From NCBI RefSeq assembly GCF_000255455.1, contig NZ_JH621246.1:174969-238968 (forward strand): DNA of 64,000 nucleotides, written 5' to 3'. Position numbers and translations under genes: made by a program. Of the stretch, positions 1-10,448 are shown one piece after another. The notes beneath the pieces were generated by a model. It worked only from the letters and a program-made list of their open reading frames with translations, was not told the DNA's origin and ran no database searches. The stretch's first letter is position 1. Each line of letters opens with the position of its first letter. Source of the stretch: Aquimarina agarilytica ZC1. GTDB taxonomy: Bacteria > Bacteroidota > Bacteroidia > Flavobacteriales > Flavobacteriaceae.

Positions 1-3000
1 TTCTTATTCCTAGTATTGGGACTTTCGGCTTATTTTGGTATGCCGAGAGAAAATTTTCCTGAAATTATCGACACTAAAATTTTTGTTAGTTCGGTATATC
101 CTGGAAATACTGCTGAGGATATTGAAAAATTGATTACTGACCCGCTCGAAGATCGTTTAAAAAACGTGAGTAATGTGGTAAAAATGAAATCCACATCGCA
201 ACAGGATTACGGTATTGTTGAAATTGAATTCGATGAAGGTGTTACCATTGAACAAGCCAAACAAAAAGTAAAAGACGAAGTTGATCAAGAAACCTCAAAG
301 GAAGATTGGCCTACCTTTAATGGTGCTAAGGTGAAACCTACCGTTTTCAACTTAAGTATTTCCGAGGAAACTCCTATTCTTAACATTAATATTTTAGGAG
401 ATTATCCTGTTGAAAAATTAAAAGAATACGGTGAATATTTAGAGGATCATATTGAAGACCTGCCAGAAATTAAACAGGTAGATATTCGAGGTGCACAAGA
501 AAAAGAGGTGGAAATTGCTGTAGATATTTATAAAATGATGGCGGCCAAGGTGAGTTTCGACGATGTATTAAATGCTATTAGAAATGGAAATGTAACCATA
601 TCGGCTGGTAATATTATAAGCAGTGGCCAACAACGAACCATGCGTATTTTAGGTGAAATTCAAGACCCGAAAGAATTAGAAAATTTTGTAGTAAAAACAC
701 AAAATGGTTCTGTGTATTTAAAAAACATTGCTACTGTTGATTTCAGAGAAGAAGATGCCACTACTTATGCCAGAGAATATGGAAAAAGTGTGGTGATGCT
801 CGATATCAAAAAACGTTCGGGTAAAAACATGGTCGAAGCCGCTGAAAAAGTGCAAAAAATTGTTGCCGATGCCAAAGAAAACGTATTTCCATCTAACTTA
901 AAAGTTAGTATTACAAACGATCAATCATCAAAAACAATCAATCAAGTAGATGACTTGGTAAACAATATTATTTTCGGAATTATCCTAGTTGTTGGTGTAT
1001 TAATGTTCTTTTTAGGTTTCCGAAATGCCTTATTTGTGGGCTTTGCCATTCCCATGTCCATGTTTATGTCATTCATGATTTTAAACATGTTAGGCTATAC
1101 CATGAATACCATGATCCTTTTTGGATTAATAATGGGACTTGGTATGTTAGTCGATAACGGAATTGTTGTAGTTGAAAATGTATTCCGTTTAATGGAAGAA
1201 GAGGGGATGACACGTATTCAAGCAGCTAAAAAAGGAATTGGTGAAATTGCTTTCCCTATTATAATCTCTACCTTAACCACGGTAGCTGCCTTTGTTCCTT
1301 TGGGGATGTGGCCAGGAGTTATGGGACAATTTATGATTTATTTCCCTGTTACACTTTCCGTAGTATTAGGCTCTTCCTTATTTGTTGCCATTTTTATCAA
1401 TTCCATGTTGGTATCTGCCTTTATGGAAACTGGGGAGCGCGAAATAAAATTAAAAAACCTCATCATTTTAACGCTAATTTTAGTTTCTCTGGGGAGCCTT
1501 ATGCTCATTATTGGCGGCCCTATTGGTGGCTTAGGTAGCTTACTTATTTTTACTGCCATTATGTTTTGGCTGTACAAATACATTATTAAAAAACTAGCCA
1601 ATGGGTTTCAAAATGTAGTATTGGTTTGGCTCGAAAATTCATATAAAAAATTCGTCTCCTTCGCGCTAAGCAAATGGTGGCCTATTGTATTTACTGTAGG
1701 TACTTTTGGGTTGTTATTTTTTGCCTTTGGTGCTTTTGGAAATTCGATTGCAACCAAACGGACAAAAATTGAATTTTTTCCAGACAATACCCCTAATCAA
1801 ATTTTTGTGTATATCGAGTACCCTCAAGGAACCGATATTGAAAAAACCAATCAAATTACGCGGAGTATTGAAAAACGAGTTTCTAAAATTATCAATAGTT
1901 CCGAGTACTTACTTGATGGTGAAAATGTATTGGTGGAGTCTGTAGTTTCTCAAGTTGGACAAGGAGCCGGAAACCCACAAACCGATGGAGGTTCCTCTGC
2001 CGAAATGCCTCATAAAGGAAAAATAACAGCATCCATGCGCGAATACAAATTCCGAAATGGAAAAGATTCTGAACTACTACGGGCTAAAATCCAAACTGCT
2101 TTAAAAGGTATTTATCCTGGAGTTTCTATTTCTGTAGAAAAAGAAGCTGTAGGCCCGCCTGCTGGACCACCTATTAACATTGAAATTGCAGGTAATGATT
2201 ACAATCAATTAATACAAACTGCCGAAAAAATGCGTCAGTTTATTAATACCAAAAACATAGCTGGTATTGAAGAATTAAAAATTGATGTAAATAAAGACAA
2301 ACCTGCCATGCAAGTTATTGTCGATCGTAAAAAAGCTGGGGAATTAGGTGTAAGTAATGGATTAATTGGTACTCAATTGCGAAGGTCTATTTTTGGAGAA
2401 AAAGCAGGAGTCTACAAATTAGATGGCGAAAATTACGACATCAACGTCCGTTTCAATAAAGATAATCGCTATAGTACTAGTGCATTGTTTAATCAGAATA
2501 TCACATTTAGAGATCCCGCTACCGGACGCTTAAAAGAAATTCCAGTTGCTGCTTTTGCTACTCAAAAAAATGCCTCTTCCTATAGCGCCATTAAACACAA
2601 AAACGCCAGACGTGTAGTTACCGTATACTCTAGCTTAAAACCTGGATTTACCGATGCTGGCGCTATTGTAAGTCAAATAGAGGATGAAATGAGAGATTTC
2701 CCTAAAGTTAAAGGAGTTACTTTTGATTTCACTGGTCAAATTGAAGAGCAAAACAAACAACAAAGCTTTTTAATGGGTGCCTTTTTTGCTGGATTAGGTT
2801 TAATCTTTTTTATTCTGATTTTCCAATTTAGCTCTATTTCAAAACCTACGATTATAATGATTGCTATCTTTTTAAGTTTTATTGGTGTATTCGGAGGTTT
2901 AGTAATTACCGGAGCTCCTTTTGTTATTATGATGACCATGATGGGAATTATTTCCTTGGCAGGAATTGTGGTAAACAATGGAGTAGTACTCTTGGATTAT

Positions 3001-3423
3001 ACCCAATTACTCATAGACCGAAAAACAGTGGCAAAAAATTTAGAAATCGGTACACTTTTACCTAAAAATGATGTAAAAGAAGCTATTATTGAAGGCGGAC
3101 GCGCTCGTTTGCGCCCCGTAATTTTAACCGCCATTACTACCGTACTTGGTTTGATTCCATTGGCTACCGGATTTAATATTGATTTCTTTTCTCTTTTTGC
3201 CACTGGTGATCCTAAAATTTATTTTGGAGGAGACAATGTTATCTTTTGGGGACCTTTAGCCAAAACAGTAATCTACGGGCTAATTGTAGCTACTTTTTTA
3301 ACTTTAGTTATTGTTCCTGTATTATTTTATTTGGTACATCGCTTTAAACTGAAATTAAAAAGTTGGTTTGGTAAAAAAACTGTAATTGACGAAAACCTAA
3401 TTGCAGCGAATACAAACCTGTAA
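1..3423 (+). CDS. RND-family efflux transporter permease subunit (5' end outside window)
   Basis: Inner-membrane permease of a resistance-nodulation-division pump, which exports substrates using the proton gradient together with a membrane-fusion protein and an outer-membrane channel. The reading frame is open from base 1, so the true start lies upstream; the TTG at 16 is internal to the first transmembrane helix. About 1,140 residues are visible, close to the full family length. The protein has the usual duplicated plan: porter loop, helices around visible residues 315-460, a second porter region, then helices near 920-1100. The TM4 signature reads G-M-L-V-D-N-G-I-V-V-V-E, with Asp near visible residue 385 and Asn where AcrB has a second Asp. 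Substrate cannot be inferred. A terminator follows the stop. Confidence 0.93.
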   Translation, partial: FLFLVLGLSAYFGMPRENFPEIIDTKIFVSSVYPGNTAEDIEKLITDPLEDRLKNVSNVVKMKSTSQQDYGIVEIEFDEGVTIEQAKQKVKDEVDQETSKEDWPTFNGAKVKPTVFNLSISEETPILNINILGDYPVEKLKEYGEYLEDHIEDLPEIKQVDIRGAQEKEVEIAVDIYKMMAAKVSFDDVLNAIRNGNVTISAGNIISSGQQRTMRILGEIQDPKELENFVVKTQNGSVYLKNIATVDFREEDATTYAREYGKSVVMLDIKKRSGKNMVEAAEKVQKIVADAKENVFPSNLKVSITNDQSSKTINQVDDLVNNIIFGIILVVGVLMFFLGFRNALFVGFAIPMSMFMSFMILNMLGYTMNTMILFGLIMGLGMLVDNGIVVVENVFRLMEEEGMTRIQAAKKGIGEIAFPIIISTLTTVAAFVPLGMWPGVMGQFMIYFPVTLSVVLGSSLFVAIFINSMLVSAFMETGEREIKLKNLIILTLILVSLGSLMLIIGGPIGGLGSLLIFTAIMFWLYKYIIKKLANGFQNVVLVWLENSYKKFVSFALSKWWPIVFTVGTFGLLFFAFGAFGNSIATKRTKIEFFPDNTPNQIFVYIEYPQGTDIEKTNQITRSIEKRVSKIINSSEYLLDGENVLVESVVSQVGQGAGNPQTDGGSSAEMPHKGKITASMREYKFRNGKDSELLRAKIQTALKGIYPGVSISVEKEAVGPPAGPPINIEIAGNDYNQLIQTAEKMRQFINTKNIAGIEELKIDVNKDKPAMQVIVDRKKAGELGVSNGLIGTQLRRSIFGEKAGVYKLDGENYDINVRFNKDNRYSTSALFNQNITFRDPATGRLKEIPVAAFATQKNASSYSAIKHKNARRVVTVYSSLKPGFTDAGAIVSQIEDEMRDFPKVKGVTFDFTGQIEEQNKQQSFLMGAFFAGLGLIFFILIFQFSSISKPTIIMIAIFLSFIGVFGGLVITGAPFVIMMTMMGIISLAGIVVNNGVVLLDYTQLLIDRKTVAKNLEIGTLLPKNDVKEAIIEGGRARLRPVILTAITTVLGLIPLATGFNIDFFSLFATGDPKIYFGGDNVIFWGPLAKTVIYGLIVATFLTLVIVPVLFYLVHRFKLKLKSWFGKKTVIDENLIAANTNL

Positions 3424-3448
3424 TCCTATTTAAACTAAAAGCAACACT

Positions 3449-3487
3449 CCACTGTTAAACTAATTTAATAGTGGGGTTTTACTTTTA
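3449..3487 (+). terminator. Rho-independent terminator of the RND permease gene
   Basis: An 11-bp stem (3449-3459 with 3464-3474, one G-U pair) encloses a CTAA loop. It is followed by GG and T-rich sequence, 26 bases after the stop codon. Confidence 0.75.
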
Positions 3488-3717
3488 TTATACACTAATA
3501 AAACAATTCATTAACCTCGGTTTTAACACATAACTACGGTTACAAAAACATAAAGCACAGTAACAAAACAACTTAACACTTCTCTCGTTATTAAATTAAT
3601 TCAATTTATATGACATTCAAAAACATGGATTTAGTAACACATTCCTAATATTAACTTATTAAAACCACAAAACTAGTTACTTAAATTGTATATCTTAATT
3701 GTTAACCAACTCGATTC

Positions 3718-6438
3718 ATGATTACAAAAAAAATTAGCCTGTCATTTATTAGCTTATTACTCTACTCTGGGTTCATTCAAGCTCAGGATACTTCAAACTC
3801 GGTATTTATTAACGAACTACAAATTAACACCTCTGGTCTGGATTGGGAATTTATAGAACTACAAGGAATTCCTGGTACTGACTTATCATCATTTAGTATT
3901 TTAAGTATTGAAAGTGACAGTGGCAATAGTGCAGGAACTATTGACCAAGTAATTAGCCTTAATGGTCAAAGCATACCCGAAGACGGTTTTTGGGTAGCTA
4001 TGAGTCCTGCTGCTGCAAGTGAATATGGAGTAACTGGCGATATGACTATTGATAATAATAGCTTTGAAAACAGTACTACTAGCTTTTTATTAGTCAGTGA
4101 TTTTACAGGTCTTATTAATGACGACCTTGACAATGACAATGATGGAGTGCTTGATATTACTCCATGGAATAGTATTTTGGATAGTATTACTCTAAAAGAT
4201 AATGGAGCAAACGATGTTGCCTATTCAAATACTGTACTTGGCCCATCTGGAAACTTTTTGCCATCTGGAGCTTTTAGGAATCCAGATGCACCTAACGGAA
4301 ATTTTAGCACTACTTTTTTAAATTTTGCATTATCCGATGGAACACCCGGAAAAAGCAATACAGGCACCCCCACAGATCCCTCAACTCCAATAGGAACTAT
4401 CCCTATAACTGCAATTCACAATATTCAGGGCAATGGAAGTAGCAGCCCTATGGAAAATAAAGTGGTCACTATTGAAGGGATTGTGGTTGGTGATTTTCAA
4501 GAAAATACCGTGAATGGTTTTTATGTACAAGAGGAAGATACAGATGCCGATACGAATGAAAACACTTCTGAAGGAATTTTTATTTTTTCTAGAAACAGCG
4601 ATGTAAAGGTCTCTGTTGGAGACAAAGTAAAAGTTATTGGAAAAGTCAGTGAATTTTTTGAGCAAACGCAATTAAATGAAATTTCATCAATCGAAATTTT
4701 AGGTAAATCGGATGCCCTACCTACTATTACCACTGTAAAATTACCTGTCGCAAGCCCCACTTTTCTAGAACGTTATGAGGGTATGTATGTTAGCTTTACT
4801 CAAGACTTATTTGTAACTAATACCTTTCTTTTAGGAAGAGGAAATGAATTAACCTTATCAAGCGGATCATTTTTATTACAGCCTACTCAAATTGCTTTTC
4901 CGGGTATCGAAGCGACAAAACAATTAGAAGCAAATCAACTCAATCAAATTATTATTGATGATGCTAACCGAAGTAATAATTTAAGTCCCGTTATTTTCCC
5001 AGCCCCACAGCTTACATTTGACAATGAAATTAGAGCTGGATACAAAACCTCGGATGTTAAAGGAATTTTAACTTATAATGATGCTGGTTTTGAACTTGGA
5101 GGAAATTCCACCGCTGCTTACCGTGTATATGTTACCGAAATCCCTAATTTCAATTCGGCTACCAATCCGCGTACATCAAAACCTTCCGATGTGGGAGGCT
5201 CTTTAAAAGTAGCTAGCTTTAATGTATTAAACTATTTTAATGGTGATGGCTTAGGCGGTGGATTCCCATCATCGCGAGGCGCGGATACGCCTGCTAATTT
5301 TAAAAGACAGCGTGATAAAATTATTAGTGCTATTGCTGCAATTGATGCCGATATTGTTGGTTTAATTGAAATTGAAAATGACGGTTATGGAAACGAAAGT
5401 GCTATACAAGATTTAGTCAATGGCTTAAATGACAAAATAGGATCTAATGACTATAGCATTGTGAATCCTGGTGTTGCCCAAATTGGTACCGATGAAATTA
5501 CTACAGGTTTCATCTACAAAAACACCACAGTTAGCTTACAAGGAGCTGCGGCTATTTTAGATGCGAGTATAAATCCAAAATTTAACGATAGAAAAAACAG
5601 GCCTTCATTAGCACAAACTTTTAAAGAGTTGGCCACCGATGGTTTAGTTACCATATCGGTAAATCATTTAAAATCAAAGGGATCTAATTGTGATGCCGAA
5701 GGTGATCCGAATACAGGTGATGGACAAGGAAATTGTAATTTAACGCGCAAAGCGGCAGCACAAGCCATAGCCGATTGGCTTGCCACTGATCCAACTTCTA
5801 GCGGAAGCGATAATTTTGTAATTATTGGAGATTTAAATGCTTATGCAAAAGAAGACCCTATTGTTGCCCTTGAAAATGCTGGCTACACCAACTTAGTGAG
5901 TACTACTTTTGGAAATGAAAGACACGGGTATCAATTTGGATCTCAATTTGGTACGCTCGATTACGCCATGGCCAATGATGCTTTATTACCCAATATTACA
6001 GGAGCTGATATCTGGAATATCAATGCCGATGAACCTGTATCATTTGATTACACCACACGCTTTAAATCTGAAGATCAACTCACCTCATTTTACAGCGACT
6101 CCCCTTTCCGTTCGTCTGATCATGATCCTGTAATTTTTGGTCTTGATTTAAGTGACAATACGTTATCAACTCCAAAAAACACTGCTAGTAACATAGCCAA
6201 TGTTAGATTATTCCCTAATCCAATGAGTAGCGAATTAAATATAGTTTCTAATACTTTTAGTGGACCAACTGAAATTCATATGTACAACCTTGCTGGAAAA
6301 AAACTACTATCACAAAGTGTTGACTTTAAAAATACTACAACTAACCAGCTTAACGTATCTGAGTTAGCATCGGGTGTTTACTTGCTTTTAATTACAAACA
6401 CTACACAATCGCACTACCAATTAATTACAAAGCAATAA
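3718..6438 (+). CDS. Secreted ExeM/NucH-like endonuclease/exonuclease/phosphatase with T9SS sorting domain
   Basis: Probably an extracellular nuclease or phosphodiesterase. A signal peptide of about 22 residues ends in IQAQ. Residues ~28-75 resemble a lamin-tail domain (FINELQ..., WEFIELQG), and ~225-400 an OB-like region common in ExeM-type nucleases. The endonuclease/exonuclease/phosphatase domain starts near residue 495 (KVASFNVLNYF). It has the metal/catalytic motifs IEIEND near 550, IIGDLN at 702-707 and SDHDP at 800-804. The last ~75 residues (LFPNPMSSELNI...) form a type A T9SS sorting domain, so the protein is expected to be exported through the type IX system and released or attached at the surface. 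An Asp-rich stretch near 135-145 may bind calcium. It has its own terminator and no obvious operon partner. Substrate (DNA, RNA or phospholipid) is not determined. Confidence 0.85.
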   Translation: MITKKISLSFISLLLYSGFIQAQDTSNSVFINELQINTSGLDWEFIELQGIPGTDLSSFSILSIESDSGNSAGTIDQVISLNGQSIPEDGFWVAMSPAAASEYGVTGDMTIDNNSFENSTTSFLLVSDFTGLINDDLDNDNDGVLDITPWNSILDSITLKDNGANDVAYSNTVLGPSGNFLPSGAFRNPDAPNGNFSTTFLNFALSDGTPGKSNTGTPTDPSTPIGTIPITAIHNIQGNGSSSPMENKVVTIEGIVVGDFQENTVNGFYVQEEDTDADTNENTSEGIFIFSRNSDVKVSVGDKVKVIGKVSEFFEQTQLNEISSIEILGKSDALPTITTVKLPVASPTFLERYEGMYVSFTQDLFVTNTFLLGRGNELTLSSGSFLLQPTQIAFPGIEATKQLEANQLNQIIIDDANRSNNLSPVIFPAPQLTFDNEIRAGYKTSDVKGILTYNDAGFELGGNSTAAYRVYVTEIPNFNSATNPRTSKPSDVGGSLKVASFNVLNYFNGDGLGGGFPSSRGADTPANFKRQRDKIISAIAAIDADIVGLIEIENDGYGNESAIQDLVNGLNDKIGSNDYSIVNPGVAQIGTDEITTGFIYKNTTVSLQGAAAILDASINPKFNDRKNRPSLAQTFKELATDGLVTISVNHLKSKGSNCDAEGDPNTGDGQGNCNLTRKAAAQAIADWLATDPTSSGSDNFVIIGDLNAYAKEDPIVALENAGYTNLVSTTFGNERHGYQFGSQFGTLDYAMANDALLPNITGADIWNINADEPVSFDYTTRFKSEDQLTSFYSDSPFRSSDHDPVIFGLDLSDNTLSTPKNTASNIANVRLFPNPMSSELNIVSNTFSGPTEIHMYNLAGKKLLSQSVDFKNTTTNQLNVSELASGVYLLLITNTTQSHYQLITKQ

Positions 6439-6453
6439 AATACATTTTTTTTA

Positions 6454-6487
6454 AAACCTCGTTAGACTTTTAGTTTAACGAGGTTTT
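6454..6487 (+). terminator. Rho-independent terminator
   Basis: AAACCTCGTTA at 6454-6464 pairs with TAACGAGGTTT at 6476-6486, just downstream of the nuclease gene. Confidence 0.75.
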
Positions 6488-6840
6488 ACATATTGCATCA
6501 TTTATCGTTTAAAATTACAGTAACTAATTATAGTATTCTTGTTCTAAATTTTTAAATGGCAACAGTTACTTTTTCTTTCAAAAAACCAATCCACAACACA
6601 CCTCCTTTTTTGTAATTACCTAACTCAAAACACTTCAACCAATTACTACTAATTTCTGCACCTAAACTTAGATTTTTTCTCATATTTAAAGCCTAATGTT
6701 TTTTCCTTACATTAATTATTCTGTAAGAAAAAAGAGTTTTTAGTAAGTTATTAGAAATTAAAGCGACCTTCATTTTAATTATTTACATTTTTTTAACTGA
6801 AACTCACACAAATAGATTACTAACTTTTAAAATCATAAAA
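6488..6840. other. Intergenic, no gene seen
   Basis: About 350 AT-rich bases. The only structure noticed is an imperfect inverted repeat at about 6698-6733 (TTTTTTCCTTACA with TGTAAGAAAAAA, one bulged base). It could be an operator or a small hairpin ahead of the next gene. Confidence 0.4.
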
Positions 6841-7731
6841 ATGAAAACATTAAACATTTTAACCAGCCGTAATGTAAAATTATTGGCAAGTCTTTTTGTA
6901 GGCTCACTAATGAGCTTTAACGCATTCGCATCAACAAATGAAGTTGCAATTGACGAAAATATTGCCGCTGTAAACAACTTTAATCCAGACAGACAATACA
7001 CCATAAGAAATGTAGGGAATGATCAATTGGCTTCTACTGCATTTAATTCAAGATTTATTTTTAGTAGTCTTGTATACGCAAACAATCCAGTTATTGGAGA
7101 AGGGCAAGGTTTTCAAGTAAGAACGGCTCCAACAAGACCTCAAAGAATTTTGGATTTTCAAAAATGGCGCTTTGTAAACCTTGGAAACAATATTGTACAA
7201 ATTATAAATATTCGTTCTGGAAGAGCTGTGGATGTTGCCAATGCTAATGCAACACCAACACAACAATCAATAAATGCTATTGACCGTGGTCAACAATGGA
7301 GAGTTAGCAGAGTAGGTAGAGGCGTAAGCTTTAGAAATGTACTTACAAACAGAGTATTATCGGCTAGCGGTAATGATCTTGTACAAGCAAATGCTTCTAG
7401 ATTTAACAGAAACCAACAATGGAATGTTAGTATCACAGAATCATCTGCTCCTGCTGAGTTAGATGCAGTAGTTTTAAATCTAAGTTTTTCACCAAATCCT
7501 GCTAACAACGTTTTAAATGTTGTGGTTGATAGTCCTGTTAATGATGCTAATGCATTTATTCAAATTAGACAAAGAGGATTCCAAAATATTAGAAATTTCC
7601 CAATCAACTTAAGAAGAGGAAGAAATGAATTGACTATTGATGTAAGCTACTTACCAGTTGAATTCCATACAATAGCACTTAATACACAAGGAGCAGTTAG
7701 AAAAGCATTTACTTTTGCTGTAGCTCGATAA
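6841..7731 (+). CDS. Secreted ricin-type beta-trefoil protein with T9SS-like C-terminal domain
   Basis: Small exported protein of 296 residues. The signal peptide ends near AFAS (residue ~31). Residues ~45-200 carry three weak beta-trefoil repeats with the Q-x-W signature: QKWRF, QQWRV and QQWNV. This is the ricin-lectin fold used for sugar binding. Residues ~215-296 begin LSFSPNPANNVLNV and match a type A T9SS sorting domain, though the final strands (VEFHTIALNTQG) are less typical. No catalytic domain is visible, so it may be a carbohydrate-binding or surface adhesion protein. The gene stands alone and is followed by a terminator. The fold assignment rests on the QxW pattern only. Confidence 0.7.
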   Translation: MKTLNILTSRNVKLLASLFVGSLMSFNAFASTNEVAIDENIAAVNNFNPDRQYTIRNVGNDQLASTAFNSRFIFSSLVYANNPVIGEGQGFQVRTAPTRPQRILDFQKWRFVNLGNNIVQIINIRSGRAVDVANANATPTQQSINAIDRGQQWRVSRVGRGVSFRNVLTNRVLSASGNDLVQANASRFNRNQQWNVSITESSAPAELDAVVLNLSFSPNPANNVLNVVVDSPVNDANAFIQIRQRGFQNIRNFPINLRRGRNELTIDVSYLPVEFHTIALNTQGAVRKAFTFAVAR

Positions 7732-7742
7732 CAATTAAATTG

Positions 7743-7774
7743 TAAAACCCTTAACTCAATTACTAAGGGTTTTA
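7743..7774 (+). terminator. Rho-independent terminator
   Basis: TAAAACCCTTA at 7743-7753 pairs perfectly with TAAGGGTTTTA at 7764-7774, 11 bases after the stop of the beta-trefoil gene. Confidence 0.75.
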
Positions 7775-7815
7775 TCCCTGTGAGAAAGAAAATAAAAAAT
7801 GTAGTATTGATAATT

Positions 7816-7849
7816 AAATCCAAGATTTATTAAAATCTTGGATTTTTTT
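7816..7849 (+). terminator. Second, orphan terminator-like hairpin
   Basis: A perfect 13-bp stem (7816-7828 with 7833-7845) with an ATTA loop runs into T-rich sequence. It lies 41 bases after another terminator with no gene between. It may be a back-up terminator or the end of a short RNA. Confidence 0.65.
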
Positions 7850-7942
7850 ATGCTCCTAAGTTTGTACAAGATTACCTGTAGTAAATATTTTAAGAATAGA
7901 AAAGAGTATGCATTTCAATAAAACTGTTGTACTTAATTTAGT

Positions 7943-7950
7943 TAAATTTG
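7943..7950 (+). promoter_or_regulatory. Putative -7 box of aspS promoter
   Basis: TAAATTTG matches the Bacteroidota -7 consensus TAnnTTTG and lies 19 bases before the aspS start codon. No clear TTTG -33 box was found at the expected spacing. Confidence 0.45.
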
Positions 7951-7969
7951 CTGCATAATTTATTCTTTT

Positions 7970-9730
7970 ATGTACAGAAGTCACACTTGCGGAAATTTAA
8001 CTTCCGCCGATATTAATAAAACAGTCACTCTTTCTGGTTGGGTTCAAAAAACTAGAGATAAAGGTTTCATGATTTGGGTCGATTTAAGAGATCGTTATGG
8101 GATTACACAATTAATTTTTGACACCGAACGTACTCCAGCAGCAGTTATTGAATTGGCAAAAACCCTAGGGCGCGAATTTGTAATTCAAGTTACAGGAACA
8201 GTTATTGAGCGTGAATCCAAAAACCCTAACTTACCCACTGGTGACATAGAGGTATTGGTTACTGACTTGCAATTATTAAATGCTTCAAAATTACCTCCAT
8301 TTACTATTGAAGATGACACAGATGGTGGCGAGGATATCCGAATGAAATATCGCTACCTAGATATTCGTCGTAACCCAGTTAAGAATAGCTTAATTTTTAG
8401 GAGTAAAGTAGCTAATGAGGTTCGTAATTATTTAGCAGAACAAGAATTTATTGAGGTAGAAACACCTTATTTAATAAAATCAACTCCCGAAGGAGCGCGT
8501 GATTTTGTAGTGCCTTCGCGTATGAATGAAGGGGAGTTTTACGCCCTACCACAATCACCACAAACTTTTAAGCAATTGCTTATGGTAGGTGGAATGGATA
8601 AATATTTTCAAATTGTAAAATGTTTCCGTGACGAGGATTTACGTGCCGATCGCCAGCCCGAATTTACTCAAATTGACTGTGAAATGGCTTTTGTTGAGCA
8701 AGAAGACATTTTAAACATATTTGAAGGTCTAACAAAACACCTATTAAAAAAATTACACAATTTTGATATTGAAAACTTTCCACGTATGACCTTTGATCAT
8801 GCCATGAAAACTTATGGTAATGACAAACCAGATATTCGTTTTGGAATGGAATTTGGCGAATTAAATACGGTAGCACAACATAAGGATTTCAAGGTATTTA
8901 ATAGCGCCGAATTAGTCGTTGGTATTGCTGTCCCTGGAGGTGCCAGTTATACACGTAAAGAAATTGACAAATTAATTGATTGGGTAAAGCGCCCACAAGT
9001 TGGTGCTTTGGGAATGGTGTATGTAAAATGTAACGAAGATAGCACATTCAAATCATCAGTTGATAAATTTTATGATCAAGATGATTTAGCCAAATGGGCT
9101 GAAGCTACTGGTGCCAAAGCTGGTGATTTAATTTGTGTACTTTCTGGCAACACTAATAAAGTACGTGCACAACTTAGCGCTTTACGTATGGAATTAGCAG
9201 AACGTTTAGGCTTACGTAAAACTAATGAATTTGCTCCATTATGGGTTATTGACTTCCCATTATTGGAATTGGATGAAGAAACAGGTCACTACCATGCCAT
9301 GCATCACCCGTTTACCTCTCCTAAACCTGGTCAACTAGAGTTATTGGACACTGATCCTGGAGCTGTAAAAGCCAATGCTTATGATTTAGTATTGAATGGT
9401 AATGAAATTGGAGGTGGTTCCATTCGTATACACGATAAGGAAACACAAGCTATTATGTTTAAACATTTAGGCTTTACGCCAGAAGAAGCCGAAGCGCAAT
9501 TTGGCTTTTTAATGGATGCTTTCCAATACGGTGCACCTCCACATGGTGGCTTAGCCTTTGGACTAGATAGGTTAGTTGCTATACTAGGTGGACAAGAAAC
9601 GATTCGTGATTTTATTGCCTTCCCTAAAAATAACAGTGGCCGAGATGTTATGATTGATGCCCCTGCTGCTTTGGATAAAGAACAATTAAATGAATTGAGT
9701 ATTGCTTTGAATATTCAAGAGAAAGCATAA
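7970..9730 (+). CDS. aspS: Aspartate--tRNA ligase
   Basis: Charges tRNA-Asp with aspartate in the cytoplasm. Its 586 residues match the bacterial-type enzyme. The N-terminal OB-fold anticodon-binding domain (RSHTCGNL..., LSGWVQ) covers ~1-110. The class II catalytic core follows, with motif 2 [18 protein letters not shown] near 219-236 and motif 3 AFGLDRL near 528. The bacterial GAD insertion domain lies between them (~290-410). The C-terminal signature [11 protein letters not shown] is present. The start MYRSHTCG is the usual N-terminus and follows a good -7 box. A small exported-protein gene follows after only 6 bases and is probably cotranscribed. Confidence 0.97.
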   Translation: MYRSHTCGNLTSADINKTVTLSGWVQKTRDKGFMIWVDLRDRYGITQLIFDTERTPAAVIELAKTLGREFVIQVTGTVIERESKNPNLPTGDIEVLVTDLQLLNASKLPPFTIEDDTDGGEDIRMKYRYLDIRRNPVKNSLIFRSKVANEVRNYLAEQEFIEVETPYLIKSTPEGARDFVVPSRMNEGEFYALPQSPQTFKQLLMVGGMDKYFQIVKCFRDEDLRADRQPEFTQIDCEMAFVEQEDILNIFEGLTKHLLKKLHNFDIENFPRMTFDHAMKTYGNDKPDIRFGMEFGELNTVAQHKDFKVFNSAELVVGIAVPGGASYTRKEIDKLIDWVKRPQVGALGMVYVKCNEDSTFKSSVDKFYDQDDLAKWAEATGAKAGDLICVLSGNTNKVRAQLSALRMELAERLGLRKTNEFAPLWVIDFPLLELDEETGHYHAMHHPFTSPKPGQLELLDTDPGAVKANAYDLVLNGNEIGGGSIRIHDKETQAIMFKHLGFTPEEAEAQFGFLMDAFQYGAPPHGGLAFGLDRLVAILGGQETIRDFIAFPKNNSGRDVMIDAPAALDKEQLNELSIALNIQEKA

Positions 9731-9736
9731 GCTACT

Positions 9737-10333
9737 ATGGAAAAACTAATCTTAGTCTTTCTTTTTCTTACTTCCTCAATTGGGTGTGCTCAATTTAATA
9801 GTGATATCCTTTATTTTATTGATGGAGATTCTATTGAGGGATTTGTAGAAATTAAAAAGAATAAGATCAAATTTAGTTTGTCTAAAGAAGCGCCCGCTGA
9901 AACTTGGGATTATTTAAGTGTTGAAAAAGTTAAAATTTGCAGTTTTAACCACTGTAATTCTTTTGAATATGTTCAATTAAAAAAAGGGGCTAAACCCATT
10001 TTAATTGAATTAAAAGAAAAAATTGGAGGCATTTCCTATTACCAGAGAGAAAAACGTATTTTGAAACCAATTGATACTGATTCAAATTCGGATTTTGTGA
10101 ATATCGCCGACTTAACTAATGTGGATATTAAAATAATTGAGTATTTAAAAAAAGAAGGCCAATTATACCCAACTTGTGTTGACTGTGGTGTTCTTAAAAA
10201 TTGGAAACGCTTTATGCTTAAGTATTTTTCGGATTGTGAATTTATTCAAAACGAAATTAAAGCCGATAATTTAAAGGAACACCAAATCATTGAAATTCTC
10301 GATTTTTATAACGACACTGATTTTTGTCCTTAA
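9737..10333 (+). CDS. Small exported protein of unknown function downstream of aspS
   Basis: I do not recognise a family. The 198-residue product starts with a hydrophobic signal peptide (MEKLILVFLFLTSSIGCAQ). The Cys near residue 17 could be a lipoprotein cysteine, but the AQ that follows also fits a signal peptidase I site. The first part (DGDSIEGFVEIKKNKIKFSL) resembles the short beta-rich repeats seen in flavobacterial exported proteins with a 'DG..IEG.V' motif. Further on are a CVDC pair (~147-150) and a charged helical C-terminus. The start is 6 bases after the aspS stop, so it is likely translated from the aspS transcript. No link to tRNA charging is implied. Confidence 0.6.
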   Translation: MEKLILVFLFLTSSIGCAQFNSDILYFIDGDSIEGFVEIKKNKIKFSLSKEAPAETWDYLSVEKVKICSFNHCNSFEYVQLKKGAKPILIELKEKIGGISYYQREKRILKPIDTDSNSDFVNIADLTNVDIKIIEYLKKEGQLYPTCVDCGVLKNWKRFMLKYFSDCEFIQNEIKADNLKEHQIIEILDFYNDTDFCP

Positions 10334-10386
10334 CGCAATTCGGTTAACACTTATATTATTCATAACATACTTCTAAATCACATATT

Positions 10387-10430
10387 AAAAAGAGCCTTAT
10401 AAACTAATTAAAGTGCATAAGGCTCTTTGT
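10387..10430. terminator. Bidirectional terminator between convergent genes
   Basis: AAAGAGCCTTAT at 10389-10400 pairs perfectly with ATAAGGCTCTTT at 10417-10428. It has A/T tracts on both sides and separates the plus-strand aspS unit from the minus-strand metalloprotease. Confidence 0.75.
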
Positions 10431-10448
10431 TTTCAATATTACTATTTT

